Source: Elymus sibiricus (Eukaryota; Streptophyta; Magnoliopsida; Poales; Poaceae). Taken from it: a stretch of DNA of 64,000 bases. A model generated the notes under the pieces. That model did no database searches. It was not told the origin of the DNA and worked only from the letters and a program-made list of their open reading frames with translations. The stretch is from positions 305,624,166 to 305,688,165 of the forward strand of contig CM077666.1 in NCBI GenBank assembly GCA_039707655.1, read 5' to 3'. Positions 47,001 through 58,789 of this stretch are shown piece after piece (within the stretch, counting starts at the first letter, position 1; every line of letters begins with the position of its first letter). The position numbers were made by a program, and so were the translations under genes.

Positions 47001-48657
47001 GGTCTACCCCGGCCTCTTTTGACAATATCAGCACGCTTTAGCCGTCCGCTATGTACTGGGGCTTCTGGAGGCCTGCGTTGAATATGTCCAAACCATCTCA
47101 GACGATGTTGGACAAGCTTCTCTTCAATTGGCGCTACCCCAACTCTATCTCGTATATCATCATTCCGGATTCGGTCCTTCCTTGTGTGGCCACACATCCA
47201 TCTCAACATGCGCATCTCCGCCACACCTAACTGTTGCACATATCGCCTTTTAGTCGGCCAACACTCAGCGCCATACAACATTGCGGGTCGAACCGCCGTC
47301 CTATAGAACTTGCCTTTTAGCTTTTGTGGCACCCTCTTGTCACAGAGAATGCTAGAAGCTTGGCGCCACTTCATCCATCCGGCTTTAATTCGATGGTTCA
47401 CATCTTCATCGATATCCCCATCCTTCTGCAACATTGACCCCAAATATCGAAAGGTGTCCTTCTGCGGCACCACCTGCCCATCAAGGCTAACATCCTCCTC
47501 CTCCTCGTGCCTAGTAGTACCGAAAGCGCACCTCATGTACTCGGTTTTAGTCCTACTAAGTCTAAAACCTTTCGATTCCAAAGTTTGCCTCCATAACTCC
47601 AACTTCCTGTTGACCCCCGTCCGACTCTCATCGACTAGCACCACATCGTCCGCAAAGAGCATACACCATGGGATATCTCCTTGTATATCCCTTGTGACCT
47701 CATCCATCACCAAGGCAAAAAGATAAGGGCTCAAAACTGACCCTTGATGCAGTCCTATCTTAATCAAGAAGTCATCAGTGTCGCCATCACTTGTTCGAAC
47801 ACTTGTCACAACATTATCGTACATGTCCTTGATGAGGGTAATGTACTTAGAAAGGATGGCATGTGGAAAACCTAAATATGATGCTCAACGCTCCCAGAGG
47901 AGTAACAAGTATTGCTGGAGCAAATGCATATGCTGCAAAATTGGCCACCTCACCCAGAATCACTGCAAGAAATAATAGAGAGCAATAAACATTACTTCAA
48001 GCCAGATCGTATCATTAGAAAATATTGTTCATTCCAAATAGAACTATAGTAAAACTAGGTTCCTGTGTTCTAGTATTGTAAGGAGGTGATCCATCCTTCT
48101 TCTCATCAAGCGCGGACACTATCCTTATCTGACATCTAATGCCCGATGTAAAAACTACCAAACTACACATCTATTCGAAAATATCTGTGGTTTTTTCTTT
48201 GTGGGGTGTTGCCCCACAAAGAAAAGACAATTGGATTAGTATCTGTACTGAGTGCCTTTGCTGTAACGCCACCACATAAAAAAACAGCGCAATGTAAGTG
48301 ATACTTACTAGTTACCATTCCTATCCACCATAACGGTTCATACAAGTATGAGTAGCCTCCAGAAGGTAAAAAGCGTAGATTAATTATTAATGGATTAAAT
48401 GCAGAAGAAATATTAAAACTTTTTCTTTAAATCACCTTGTATGCGATAAACTCAGCCACTCTTATGGAGATGAAATCCACCTTGTATGCAATAAAAAAAC
48501 ATTGAAATAGATATAGGAGGGAGGCACAACCTGCTCTTACCCCAACGTCCCCAGCTTTCTTCAGGCCAATCTTCTTGATCACAAAGCTAGATCCAATAAA
48601 AGCACTCGATGAAGTGGCTAATGCGAAGCCCCTTAAATTGTCTAGAGACATCACCAT
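44045..48657 (-). CDS. NIPA-type magnesium transporter
   Basis: Eight exons join in phase: 48657-48531, 48356-48309, 47962-47872, 46724-46564, 45886-45759, 45675-45538, 44618-44526 and 44206-44045, giving about 315 residues, near the usual plant NIPA size. Family blocks visible in order are [143 protein letters not shown] and [25 protein letters not shown]. Nine hydrophobic helices are expected; the role is Mg2+ movement across the plasma or endosomal membrane. No stop interrupts the joined frame. Exon 2 appears to lack the VGG between RAG and YSY usual in the family. A LINE sits in intron 3. Start alternatives are 48657 and 48651. Confidence 0.9.
46796..47845 (-). mobile_element. 5'-truncated RTE-type LINE in intron 3 of the NIPA gene
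   Basis: A 13-bp duplication CTTAGAAAGGATG lies at 46783-46795 and 47846-47858; the first few bases could partly belong to the LINE. The minus-strand 3' tail is an irregular TTG/TTTG repeat, as in plant RTE elements, not poly-A. The element runs in the same direction as the host gene. Truncation leaves only the distal half of the reverse transcriptase and the C-terminal region. Confidence 0.85.
46886..47824 (-). CDS. LINE (RTE clade) reverse transcriptase, C-terminal 312 codons
   Basis: The frame is open and contains RT motif B ([19 protein letters not shown]) and the catalytic motif C ([16 protein letters not shown]). These are followed by the RTE-specific region with [20 protein letters not shown] and the conserved tail [15 protein letters not shown]. 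The N-terminal endonuclease and early RT motifs are absent because of 5' truncation, so no active enzyme can be made. The uninterrupted frame points to a young copy. Confidence 0.85.
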   Translation of the reverse strand: MYDNVVTSVRTSDGDTDDFLIKIGLHQGSVLSPYLFALVMDEVTRDIQGDIPWCMLFADDVVLVDESRTGVNRKLELWRQTLESKGFRLSRTKTEYMRCAFGTTRHEEEEDVSLDGQVVPQKDTFRYLGSMLQKDGDIDEDVNHRIKAGWMKWRQASSILCDKRVPQKLKGKFYRTAVRPAMLYGAECWPTKRRYVQQLGVAEMRMLRWMCGHTRKDRIRNDDIRDRVGVAPIEEKLVQHRLRWFGHIQRRPPEAPVHSGRLKRADIVKRGRGRPNLTWVESVKRDLKDWSITKELAMDRGAWKLAIHVPEP

Positions 48658-49730
48658 GTTTGGCAGTCTATTGGCAATCAACTACAAAATTCAACTCCTA
48701 TCCTACATAAGAAATAGGTTTACATTTAGTAAACCATTTATAAAATTTCAAAATCAACATATTCACTGGAACACTAGGACCTTGGGTTGCTTTTAATTGG
48801 GATTTTCAGGAACAGGTCCTTATAGAAATATAGAAGAACACGATGAGATATTATGAGAATTAACAGATATGCGTCCAAAGTCTTAAAATTATAAGTGAAG
48901 TAATCAGAAACTGGGCTGTCACAAAAATCGCAACACTAAGATGGCAATACAAGAACAATACACAACCTGCTACAGATAGAGAACCTGACATCCTCAAGAG
49001 TATCATTCTCGAAAAAAAACATCCTCAAGAGTAAGTTGTTTTAGTTTTTCGCTTTTTTTTTTAGAATCGTTTTTCGCTATTTCAGAAAAGTATTGGGATA
49101 ACATGGTAGCTCCAGGTCACGTATATATATAGCCTAGAAGAGAAACTCGTACATGCAAATGGAAACGTCCAGATATAAAAAAAACTCCTACACATAAAGG
49201 CAAATGAAATGACTGTTTGTACAACGATGTAACCAATCCAAAGGAGGCAAACCATCATTCACCCCAAATGTCTTATATCGAACATAGCCAAGTCTTAGTC
49301 GACTGAGATTTAGCAAGACTGAAAGACCATACACAATGTAGTATCGGGCGGCAAACCATCCTAATAATCACTCAAAGGAACAAGGACAACAAAAGTGAAG
49401 GTACCTTAATTTGCTGAACCTTAGTTGTACCACCAGAAATTCTCGAAACGGGGTTCCAGATTTTGAACAGGAGTGCGGCACACACAAATCGCGAGAATAT
49501 GATTCGTTTCTACTTGGAAGCCACGTATGTTCCACGCCACTCACGGGTGCTTTTTTTTTATTCTTGGACAGTAGGGGTGGATTTAGTGTGCGGGGACGTG
49601 GGTTCAGTTGAACCCCAAAACGTTCAGCCTAACTGACACCGATCGAGATCGATTTGCGCTCTCGGGTAGTAAGCACGTAGGCAATCTAACTAGATGATGA
49701 GTAGCCAAAGGAAACTAGGGTTCCTTACCG
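48658..49730 (-). other. Probable 5' UTR intron of the NIPA gene
   Basis: The region between the first coding exon and the GC-rich leader is AT-rich, without coding support. A short duplication (CATCCTCAAGAGTA at 48990 and 49020, separated by an A-rich spacer) looks like an insertion footprint. Confidence 0.4.
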
Positions 49731-50050
49731 AGAAAAGGTGAAACCGATCCGAGCCCGTGAGGAGCCGCCGCCGCCGCCGCCGCCGCCGGCCCCCACGACG
49801 GGAGAAGATTCGGCGGAAGGTGGCGGCTGGGAGTTGCCGTGTCCAGTCGCCGGCACCGGGGTCCTGCGGCGCCGACGATGGGATGGGGCGCAACTGATTT
49901 AAGACTGGGGATTTGGTTTGGTGTCGTCTGGGGAGTTGGCGGAGAGGAGGAGCAGCGCTGCGTGGGGAGGAATCGAAGAACCGTCGGGCGCCTCCTCCAC
50001 GTTCGCTGGAACGGCTCCCGCAGCCCATTCAGAAAGAGGAAAGCGGGCCC
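49731..50050 (-). promoter_or_regulatory. GC-rich leader exon and promoter candidate of the NIPA gene
   Basis: A GC-rich island with a CCG-triplet run (49766-49790) ends on the minus strand in TCTCG|GTAAGG, a strong splice donor at 49731. Genes of this type often have a non-coding leader exon about 1 kb upstream. The open frames through it (49690-50146) have no domains. Assignment to NIPA is inference from position and strand. Confidence 0.4.
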
Positions 50051-50199
50051 GGTACTCGATAGCCAGCTGTACTGCTCTACGAGTACGAGGAATTTTTTTT
50101 TTGAGGGTGAGTACGAGGAAAATTGAAACGAAATAAACGAGTACAAACTTCAAGCGTGAGCTGTCACGTGTAATCACATTAACGCAGAAAATAACTCTG

Positions 50200-50764
50200 G
50201 CCATTTATTCGTGCCAAAAAAGATCCGGCTAGCCATGCTTGGGTGACCCCCGGAACGCTCTGTATTTCCATTTCCGACGGAAATGCTCTATAGCGAACCG
50301 GGCCTAATCATCAATTGCTAATAGCATCTACCGGGCTCCTCAAACCGGTCTTATACGTCTATCCTGACCGACACTCTCATATCCAGCTTCTATCTGGATG
50401 GATAAGAGGAGGCCCGGTCGTGCCCGGACGCATCCGCCACATCGAACTGATGGGTGGGACCACTCAGACACATGTCGAAACCCATCGGTCCGGTGAGGAC
50501 GCATTCATGTCGCCCCTCATGCGCGCCGCCTAAGGAGCATAATCCGGCTATTAAGCCGGACGATGCGTCTCAACCCTAGCCACTCCCATTTCCACCCTCT
50601 CCCTCTCATCCGCGCCGTCACTCCCAAGCCGCTCCGAGCTCGCCGTCCACTGGTAGCCATGGTCTGCCAACAGATCACCCCTACAAGATGCTCACTCCAC
50701 AACGTCGGGCGGAGATCCTAGCGGAGATGGAGGCACGACGCGCTGCTTGCTCTCTCGTAAGAGT
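50200..50764. other. Harbinger-like remnant and spacer
   Basis: Blocks such as GCATCTACCGGGCTCCTCAA (50324) and later CCGGACG motifs resemble PIF/Harbinger termini. A short plus-strand frame from ATGCTCACTCCACAACG (50687) runs to the edge of the next repeat. Boundaries and TSD could not be fixed. Confidence 0.3.
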
Positions 50765-50834
50765 GGTTGGATAACCCCCAAGTGTAAGGGTGAAGTAACC
50801 TAGCAATAAATATTCCCTCGATTTAGAACCAAGG
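50765..50834. repeat. Fragment of a gypsy LTR
   Basis: GGATAACCCCCAAGTGTAAG and a following block resembling CCCTCAGTTATGAAACCAAGG match, by eye, the ends of Triticeae gypsy LTRs such as 15867-17431. It is cut at 50834 by the next LTR element. Confidence 0.4.
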
Positions 50835-52121
50835 TGTAGGAACGAAGTATGTCTACCAGAGGAGGGGATGAATGGGAGATTTAAAATTTCTTTCAAAAAC
50901 TTCAAATTTCTCAAAACCCAGCAGCAGTGAATAGAGCATGAATAACAACTAATGAATGAAAACTAAAGCATGCATCGAGAACAATCACTTAACCGAAACT
51001 AAACATGCAACATGTGACCGAAGGTAAATTGAGTACAGAGGTAACCAGTGATGCTCGATGGCGACAGAGGATTTGGTAGACCAGTCCGCCCTTCTGCAGA
51101 AGGACTACGTCTGGCTGGAGTGACTTGTGATTGAACATAGAAGATACACTCTCTTCGTCCTATTCTCCTCGACAACTGATTCGTCAACCAGTGCTGATCA
51201 CTCGTGGTAGATGCTTGAGGCGATCTCCGAACCTTTACAGACTTCTTCGTGAACCACAATTACTCTTGGTCACTGAAGAACTTGACACCTAACCATCTAA
51301 AGAGTTCGCAGCTCTCAAGAGTAATAGGCGGAGCGTACTGGACTTCGATTCGAGTGATGCTAAACCACTATCTAATTTTTCGGCTCTGGGATTTTTCTCT
51401 CGGTGGATTTTAAACTCAAATCACTCGGGAGAGAGGGTGCTCACACAGTCTTCTCGGAATCAACTGGAGTAGCCAACGGTGCAAGGGGGTGGCTATTTAT
51501 AGCCGCGGTCTTCCCGAGGGGGAAAAGACCATTTTGGACATGACCACTAGCCAATGTCCAACCGACACGTATTTAACGGTCGGATTTTTTAGCACAACGG
51601 TAACATTGCTTGCGGAGCAAGTAATGCTAACTCCTCGGTCCGAATTAAATCTCTTGCAGCAAAGAAGAACTTCGTCTCTTGATGGCAAGAATTTATTCGG
51701 AACACAACGAGATTTCTCTCAACTCTCATAGGATTTGGGTTTAGCATAAGAGAACCGTAAGCTTCGAACACTATACCCCTCTTAATAGTACGGTGGTCCT
51801 ATGACTAAAGAAAGAGAAAGAGGAACAACGAAACAAATGCTACGTCTCCGCTTCGTCTTCAAACTTCTCGGCTGCAGTCAATTTCTTCGGACAATCACCG
51901 AACCAATTGCTTCACGTCAACAATTTTGGAGGGTCACTTTCGACAGACATAATCTTCGGTGATAATCCTCGCTGCCTCACGGGAGATTATCTTCGAAGTT
52001 TGTTCCAAAGTCCACATGACTTTAGGGACTTGTCACTCTGTGTGCACTAGCAGACACATTAGTCCCACACTGTTTATGACAACAATCTCCAAAACACAAG
52101 GAGGCAAATTATTGCACCAAC
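50835..52121 (-). repeat. 3' LTR of the gag-like element
   Basis: 1287 bp with TG...CA ends on the minus strand. A TATA box (CTATAAATAG on the minus strand, plus 51493-51502) gives a plausible promoter. Confidence 0.6.
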
Positions 52122-52490
52122 AATGTCCCCCTTTTTGGACTATTGTTGACAAAACAAATAATCATCGAAGTAAGGATAGATAAGTGAATAGTAGAAAGCA
52201 AAAGTGAACAAGTGTTACTTGACTAAAAAGATAAGATGGGCTCCCCCTAAATGTATGCATGGATATAAGAATTGAAGTTCAATTTCCTGCACGTGTTTGA
52301 ATAGATTCGATGGAGAGACATTTCATATCTTCGAGGATAATGAATTTTCACTGAAGGATAATTGTCAATAAAGTGCAGTGCAATCATTCGAAAACTTCTG
52401 ATAAAATTTCCACCTGCAAAATAGATTCTCGAGAGACATATAATGTAGCAGGGGGTTATTAATGTTACAGAACAGAAGTTTATGAGAGTT

Positions 52491-55400
52491 TTACAACACA
52501 ACGGAAGTCAAACCGAAAGGCAAGTGTTGCAACCTCAAGATAAAACACAACCAAACAAAAGGCAGCCAAGCAAATCTATTGGAACTCGATGTAGTTCTCC
52601 CCCCTTTTGTCAACAAGTGGCAAAAAGGTGACGAATGACAGGAGTCAGGCAGAAGGCGCAGATAAGTCCGAAGTGTTTCCCTAAGTGTCTTCACCCGAGT
52701 CGTTGGAGTCAGAAGCAAGTTCATCCTCGGAGGTGACAGGTGCTTGAAGAACTTCTTCAGGGTCGGATGCAGTTGCTTGAGCTTGTGGAGGAACAACGTG
52801 TGAGCAGAAGATCTGGGCACATGTGGGTCAACAACTAGATCAACTCGAGACACAGTGCTTCCTTCAGTGGGTTTGACTGTTGGGGAGGTTGCTTTAGATT
52901 CTTCGAGTAGTTTCATGAGTGGGAGCCGAAGTAAATCAGTAGAAGGAGCACGAGCCGCCAGAGGAGGTGTGTTGCATTGCTGGAAACCTTCAACCTTGAA
53001 CCCTTGATCAATGTAATCATATATTTCCTTGATGTCGACGCCGGTGAGTTTCTTCTCGCTGAAAAACTTTCGGAGTAGCTTCCAGAGGCGCTTCTTGTTT
53101 TCATCAGCGATGAGATGCAGTAATCGAGTGCGACTTTGAAGAGAGTTTAGTTCAGAATCCAAGTGCCCTTTCTCTTGCCGATCTTCAGCGATATGTTGCA
53201 GAAGAAGTTGTTGCGTACGCATGCTAACTTCAAGCTGAGTTGGAGGTTGAGGCTTAATCATTCGTTCGCACTGAGGAATTTGAGGCCCATCAAATGTGCG
53301 AGCATGTTGTTGAGGGCTTGCAGCGGGTGACTTTCCTGAGGAAAATTCTTGCATAACTTGCACAGTGTCACGAACTGGAGGAATGAAGGATTTGTGGCTC
53401 TCCTTGGCCAAATAGATAGTTTTCATGTTGTAAATCGATAACCTTCTGGATCTAAGGCGCGAACACTTTTAGGCTGAAGGGAAAATTGCGCTGAGTCCTT
53501 GAGTATGCGGAGAAACATATCTTCGACATCGAAAATATATTTGTCGCCGATTGCATAAAGTGCATTCCGAAGGACGCCGGGTATGGTGCCATCTGTGACA
53601 GCCGCTAGAGGGCAAATGGTGTAAGTGAGCATATGATAAATTGTTTGATTTTCGAAGATCAAGTGCTCGGGGTGAGGAGGTCCAGTGTAGTCACAAACTT
53701 TCTCAGGATCCATGGCGAAGCAAAATTCATCATCAGAAATTGCATCAATTCGGTGAACTCGAATTTCCTTCCCATCATGCTTGAAATGAGGAAAGCGAAA
53801 GTGAGACATGAAATTTGTCGCAGTGCACTTGATTCGCTGACCCTCAGTCATCCATTCCATCACCCATGTCGAACTATTAGATTCATCTCCACAGATATAT
53901 AGGGTGGCATAGAACTGCAAAATGCATTCTTGATTCCATGGATGCTAGAACTCAAAGAGTCGGGTCAAATGGAAATCATCGAGATCTTGAAGAACTTGTT
54001 GAAAACATCCAAGACTGCGCATTGTTTGAACATCAAGATCTTCGTGAGGAAATATCTGATGACTTTGATACAACACTCGAGAGTAATAGATCGCTTGTTC
54101 TCGAGTCCAGAAGCGAGCCGATTCAGATGTTCGTGGTCCATTGTAGGGACTCATCTGGAAGAAAGCAAAGCCTTCGAGATACGCATTTTGATTGAAGAGA
54201 GGGCCTTTAGCACCAGCGCCATCCGAAAAGATTGGCAGTTGTTCTCTCGGATTGGGGTACTGCAATTCTTCTTCAACTGATAGAAACTCATCACCATATA
54301 CCACTGAACCGGTGTGGTGCGCAGAGAGAGATTTTCGTTTAGAGGGGCCAGCTTCAGTATTTGGTGCAGGTGTTGTGACAACAATCAACTTGTGAGCAGG
54401 GTTATCATTCGAAACAAAAGGTGGCACATCTTCAGTAGCCTTAACATGCACTTCTCTTGCAGCTGCTTCTTTTTTAGGCACTGGGGCCGATTCATTCGCA
54501 GCTTCTTGGGTAGTAGGTTGTTGTTCTTCAGGCATTGAAGCCTGGGGTTATTGCTCGGCAGGAGTGTTGTCATCCCGCGGTTGATGTTCGGCGTGGACAG
54601 TACGCAGGGATGCAGGTGCATCATTTTTGTCAGCTGTGGCGTGTTCGGTCACAAGGGGATCCAAAACACTGGAGGTAGCAGGAATTTCTTGTTGATGAGC
54701 ACTGGGCTCAGACTAAGGTATTTCACCTTCTTCGAGTGCAGATCTTGTCGAAGGGATGCCAACCTTGACAGGGGAGGCCTCGGGAACTTCATCAGTTGGC
54801 CTGGGAGGTGGAATATCCTCAGGAACGTTGGCGGGTTCTGGAACAAAATCATGGACGGGCTCCAAAGGAATAACAGGTTCAGGAGCCGAATCCTTTTGAA
54901 GTGGTTCGTCAACAAGATATGTGGGTTTATCATTCGGTGGAGGGACATTCTTCTTTGCAGCCCTTTTCCTTTTCTTCTTCTGCTGGACGGCTTCATCAGT
55001 GTGGCCCTTAACCAGGTCATCGTATCGAGTGGTCTTGGCCTGGTGGTCCATGCATATCTTTCAAACCATTTGGTCCAGATCGGAATGAAAATGCAAGCGC
55101 CTATGGCAAAGCATGGTTATTGTTCGATTCAGCTCCTTATATGACACTTCAAGCTCATTGATGACGAACTTTGAAGTCGTGGTTTTCATGCGAGCATCCA
55201 GATCAAGCATTTGTGTTGTGAGAGCATTAACTTCGATAGAAGCATCTCGAAGCTCATTGACAAGTGTGCTGGCCTGCTCGATTACTTCAAACGGGATGAG
55301 CAAAGATGCCACTTCACCGTTGAAAGGATTCTCCAAAAACTTGTCAAGTTTCTCCATGATAAACATGTGATCATAGTTGTGGGGTGCGACATTATCTTTA

Positions 55401-56574
55401 ACAGAAGCAACTTTTGACTGAGGAGATGGAATTGGATCTGTTGGAGGCATAGAAACCAGTGGCTGCAGAAGGGATGGTGCAAACTGAGCAGCCTTTTCTT
55501 TCATCAAATTACTCTCAGGAGCAATTTTCTCAGCAGGTGGTGCATCGATAGTTGCCACCGAAGGTTTTGGAATCTACTCACCAGGATAGCAGAGCGCACT
55601 GGTGGGTCCACTACCAAATCCTTCAAGTTGATGCCTTCAGGATGAGGAGGTGTTGACATGATGTTGCACAATAACTGTGGTTGCTGGGGTCTTGCGAATC
55701 TTTATCTTCAGAGGAGCCTGAGGGGGAACAGGAACCCTCAAATCTGGCAGAATAGTTGAGGTGGTGATGTTGACATAGTCACTCACGACAGCTTCAACTT
55801 CTTCCTGTGGACGAGGAGGGTCATCGTCATCTGACGGATTTTCGGGATCAACATCTTCAACATGTTGTTTCTTCTTCCTGGGGGCGGGCTTCTTCTTCAA
55901 AGACCCAGACCCATTCTTATCGTGCTTGCGCTTGGAGCACTCTTTAGACAAACTAGCAGCCTTTTTCTTTTCGAGGTCATCCTTCATTAACCGAAGGTTT
56001 TCTTTCTCGCGAGCCTTCTTTTTCAATTCTCTCGCGGCCCAAATTTCTGCATTGCGAGTTCGCTTGGCCAGTTCATCAGGATAGGAGAGCAACGTCATAA
56101 GTGACGAGGCATCAGGATTCGTAGGAGGAGGAGGAGGAGATCTTTGTTCTGGATCATTTCTCTTCAGCAGTGAGATGGCATGGCAGTCACCCCATGGAGG
56201 ATGGAACGCAAAGTTCTTGGCGTACCGAGGTGAACAAACTGATAGTTAAACCACTTCTTGATCCAGTGTCAGTGAATCCATTGAATGCGTCTGTTCTTCT
56301 GCTGGCTATCCTCTCCATCAACAATGTTGTATCTATCATGAGAGATGTATTGAGCGGTATTCTCATATGGCTGGCGACAACCTCTTTTCTTTTTCGGAGC
56401 ATTCTCTTCATTTTGATCGGTAGGCTCAGTGGTTCTCTTTCTCTTGGTGGTTGAGGGGCCTACCGTTGGGCCCTGCACTTTTGGTGCTTTTGACTCATCG
56501 GCCGCGCCGAGAAATGTGTCCTCTTCTCTGTCCTTGTGGCCCGCAAGCTGAGCAGAATCTTCGACAGAGTGCAT
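52491..56574 (-). pseudogene. Gag-like polyprotein of a Triticeae retroelement, broken into several frames
   Basis: The minus-strand pieces read 56574-56269, 56098-55637, 55558-55061, 55051-54713, 54535-53945, 53920-53423 and 53426-52491. The N-terminal half is charged and Pro/Glu/Lys-rich with nuclear-signal-like KKRKR stretches. The best-conserved core spans 54200-53430, with FWTREQAIYYSRVLYQSHQI and QFYATLYICGD...TWVMEWMTEG. Proteins with this FxREQAxYYSRVL core recur in Triticeae repeats and are often labelled transposon protein or gag-like. A coiled-coil-like helical segment follows. The function is not established, and the frame breaks make it non-functional. Confidence 0.6.
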
Positions 56575-57263
56575 TTTCCTATGAATATAGATAGATGCGA
56601 GGGAAAATGGGGACAGGGTTACGAATGTGCAGAGAGAAAGTTTTGAAAGAAAACCATTTTATCCGAAGATTTAGATGCAGATTTTGAATAACGTTTTGGT
56701 TGAATGAACAACATAAGTTTCATACTAGTGTATCGAATAGATTCACTAGGTCAAAATCTATGCATTCCATTCTATCGAGACGGAACCCAAACCCTAGATC
56801 TGAAAGACAGATGTGAGGAAAAACTACAAACCGCATCCAAAGATTTTACCTATCGATGAAAGATTTGATAAATACGGTAAAATCATGGGAAATGACCACG
56901 AACGAACTCGAACGAGAAGAGTGGAGTCTCAAGTTCGTGTTGTGCGTACACTAACTTGGTGATGAGCAGCGACTATGGCGGCGCGTTGAGAGAGATGAAC
57001 TACGGCGGTGGCCGATGACTCCGGCGACCCCTTTCCGGCACCGAAGCGATGAAGGTGTTTGGTGTTGTTAAGCTCGACGCAGAGCTTTCGCAATGAGGAT
57101 TTCGGTGGAGAAGACGGAGTGGAGATGAGAATATTTGGGGGTGGCGTTGCATATATATGCGAGAGAGAAATAACCGCACCCAATTGGAATTAGATCGGAC
57201 GGTCTCGATCCAATGACTTTTAAGATTCGGTGGTCAGAATTGAACGACGGTTGTACAATAGCA

Positions 57264-58789
57264 TGATACGTCTCCATCGCATCTATAATTTTTGATTGTT
57301 TCATGCCAATATTCTACAACTTTCATATACTTTTGGCAACATTTTATATTATTTTTTGGGACTAACATATTGATCCAGTGCCCAGTGCCAGTTCCTGTTT
57401 TCTGCTTGTTTTTTGTTTCGCAGAAAATCCATATCAAACGAAGTCCAAATGCGATAAAATTTTACGGAGAATTATTTTGGAATATATGTGATTTTTGGGA
57501 GGTGGAATCAACGCAAACGGAGGCCAACAGCCTCCGCAAGGCATCAGGGCGCGACCTCCCCACCCCCAGCCGCGTGGTGTTGCCTTGTGGGCACACCGTA
57601 AGTCGGTTGGGGTCCTTCTTCGGCCGCAAGGAAGCTTATATCGAGAAAAAAATCGTGTTAAAATTTCAGCCCAATCGGAGTTAGGGATCTCCGGATATTT
57701 AAGAAATGGTTTTCGGCCAGAAAACGGAGGCGCAAAACAAAAGAGAAACAGAGAGAGATATCCAATCTCGGAGGGGCTCCTGCCCTCTGGGAGCCATGGC
57801 GGCCATGGACCAGAGGGGAAACTCTCCTCCCATCTAGGGGGGAGGCCAAGCAAGAAGAAGAAGGAGGGGAGCTCTCTCGCCCTCTCTTCCGGTGGCGTCG
57901 GAGCGCCGCCGGGGGAACCACCGTGACGGTGATCTACACCAACAACTTCGCCGCCGTCAACACCAACTCTCTCCCCCTCTATGCAGCGGTGTAACACCTC
58001 TTCTCCCCGCTGTAATCTCTACTTAAACATTGTGCTTAACGCTATATATTATTATCCAATGATATGTGGCAATCCTATGATGTTTGAGTAGATTCGTTTT
58101 GTCCTATGGGTTGATTGATGATCGTGATTGGTTTGAGTTGTATGTTTTATTTTGGTGCTATCCTATGGTGCCCTCCGTGTCGCACAAGCGTGAGGGATTC
58201 CCGTTGTAGGGTTTGCAATACGTTCATAATTCTCTTATAGTGGGCGGCTAGAGTGACAGAAGCTTACACCCGAGTAAGGGGGTTGTTGCGTATGAGAGTA
58301 AAGAGGACTTGTTACTTAATGCTATGGTTGGGTTTTACCTTAATGATCTTTGGTAGTTGCGGATGCTTGCTAGAGTTCCAATCATAAGTGCATATGATCC
58401 AAGTACGGAAAGTATGTTAGCTCATGCCTCTCCCTCATATAAAATTGCAATAATGATTACCGGTCTAGTTATCGATTGCCTAGGGACAAATCCTTCTCTT
58501 GTGTTACAAAAGATTTCTACTAAACAACAAAATTTTATTATCTTGCAAATTACTCATAGTTTTATTCTCGCTAAGTACTTCTAGTTTTATTCTTGCAAAC
58601 TTATCCTTACACCTACAAAGTAGTTTTATTCTTGTTCTAGGTAAAGCGAACGTTAAGTGTGCGTAGAGTTGTATCGGTGGTCGATAGAACTTGAAGGGAA
58701 TATTAATCCTACCTTTAGCTCCTCGTTGGGTTCGACACTCTTATTTATCGAAAAAGCTACAATTGATCCCCTATACTTGTGGGTTATCA
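57264..58789 (+). repeat. 5' LTR of gypsy element A
   Basis: 1526 bp with TGATA...TATCA terminal symmetry. It shares its first 20 or so bases and the TGCCCAGTGCCAGTT block with the LTRs of the other two gypsy elements in the window, so all three belong to one related group. Confidence 0.82.

Larger units (their letters stand above)
50835..57263 (-). mobile_element. LTR retrotransposon with an unusual gag-like protein, 5' part missing
   Basis: The left LTR (50835-52121) runs TGTTGGTGC...TTCCTACA on the minus strand. A polypurine tract AAAAAGGGGGACA (plus 52122-52134) sits directly inside it, so this is the 3' LTR. Gag-like frames fill 52491-56574. No protease, RT or integrase was seen. At 57264 a plus-strand gypsy element begins, and this element's 5' LTR must lie beyond it, outside the window or deleted. 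The candidate left TSD is CAAGG (50830-50834). Confidence 0.65.

Noticed and set aside
48990..49035. Short direct duplication CATCCTCAAGAGTA as a possible transposon TSD
   Set aside because: Only an A-rich spacer of about 17 bp lies between the copies, so it is a footprint or slippage product and not a bounded element.
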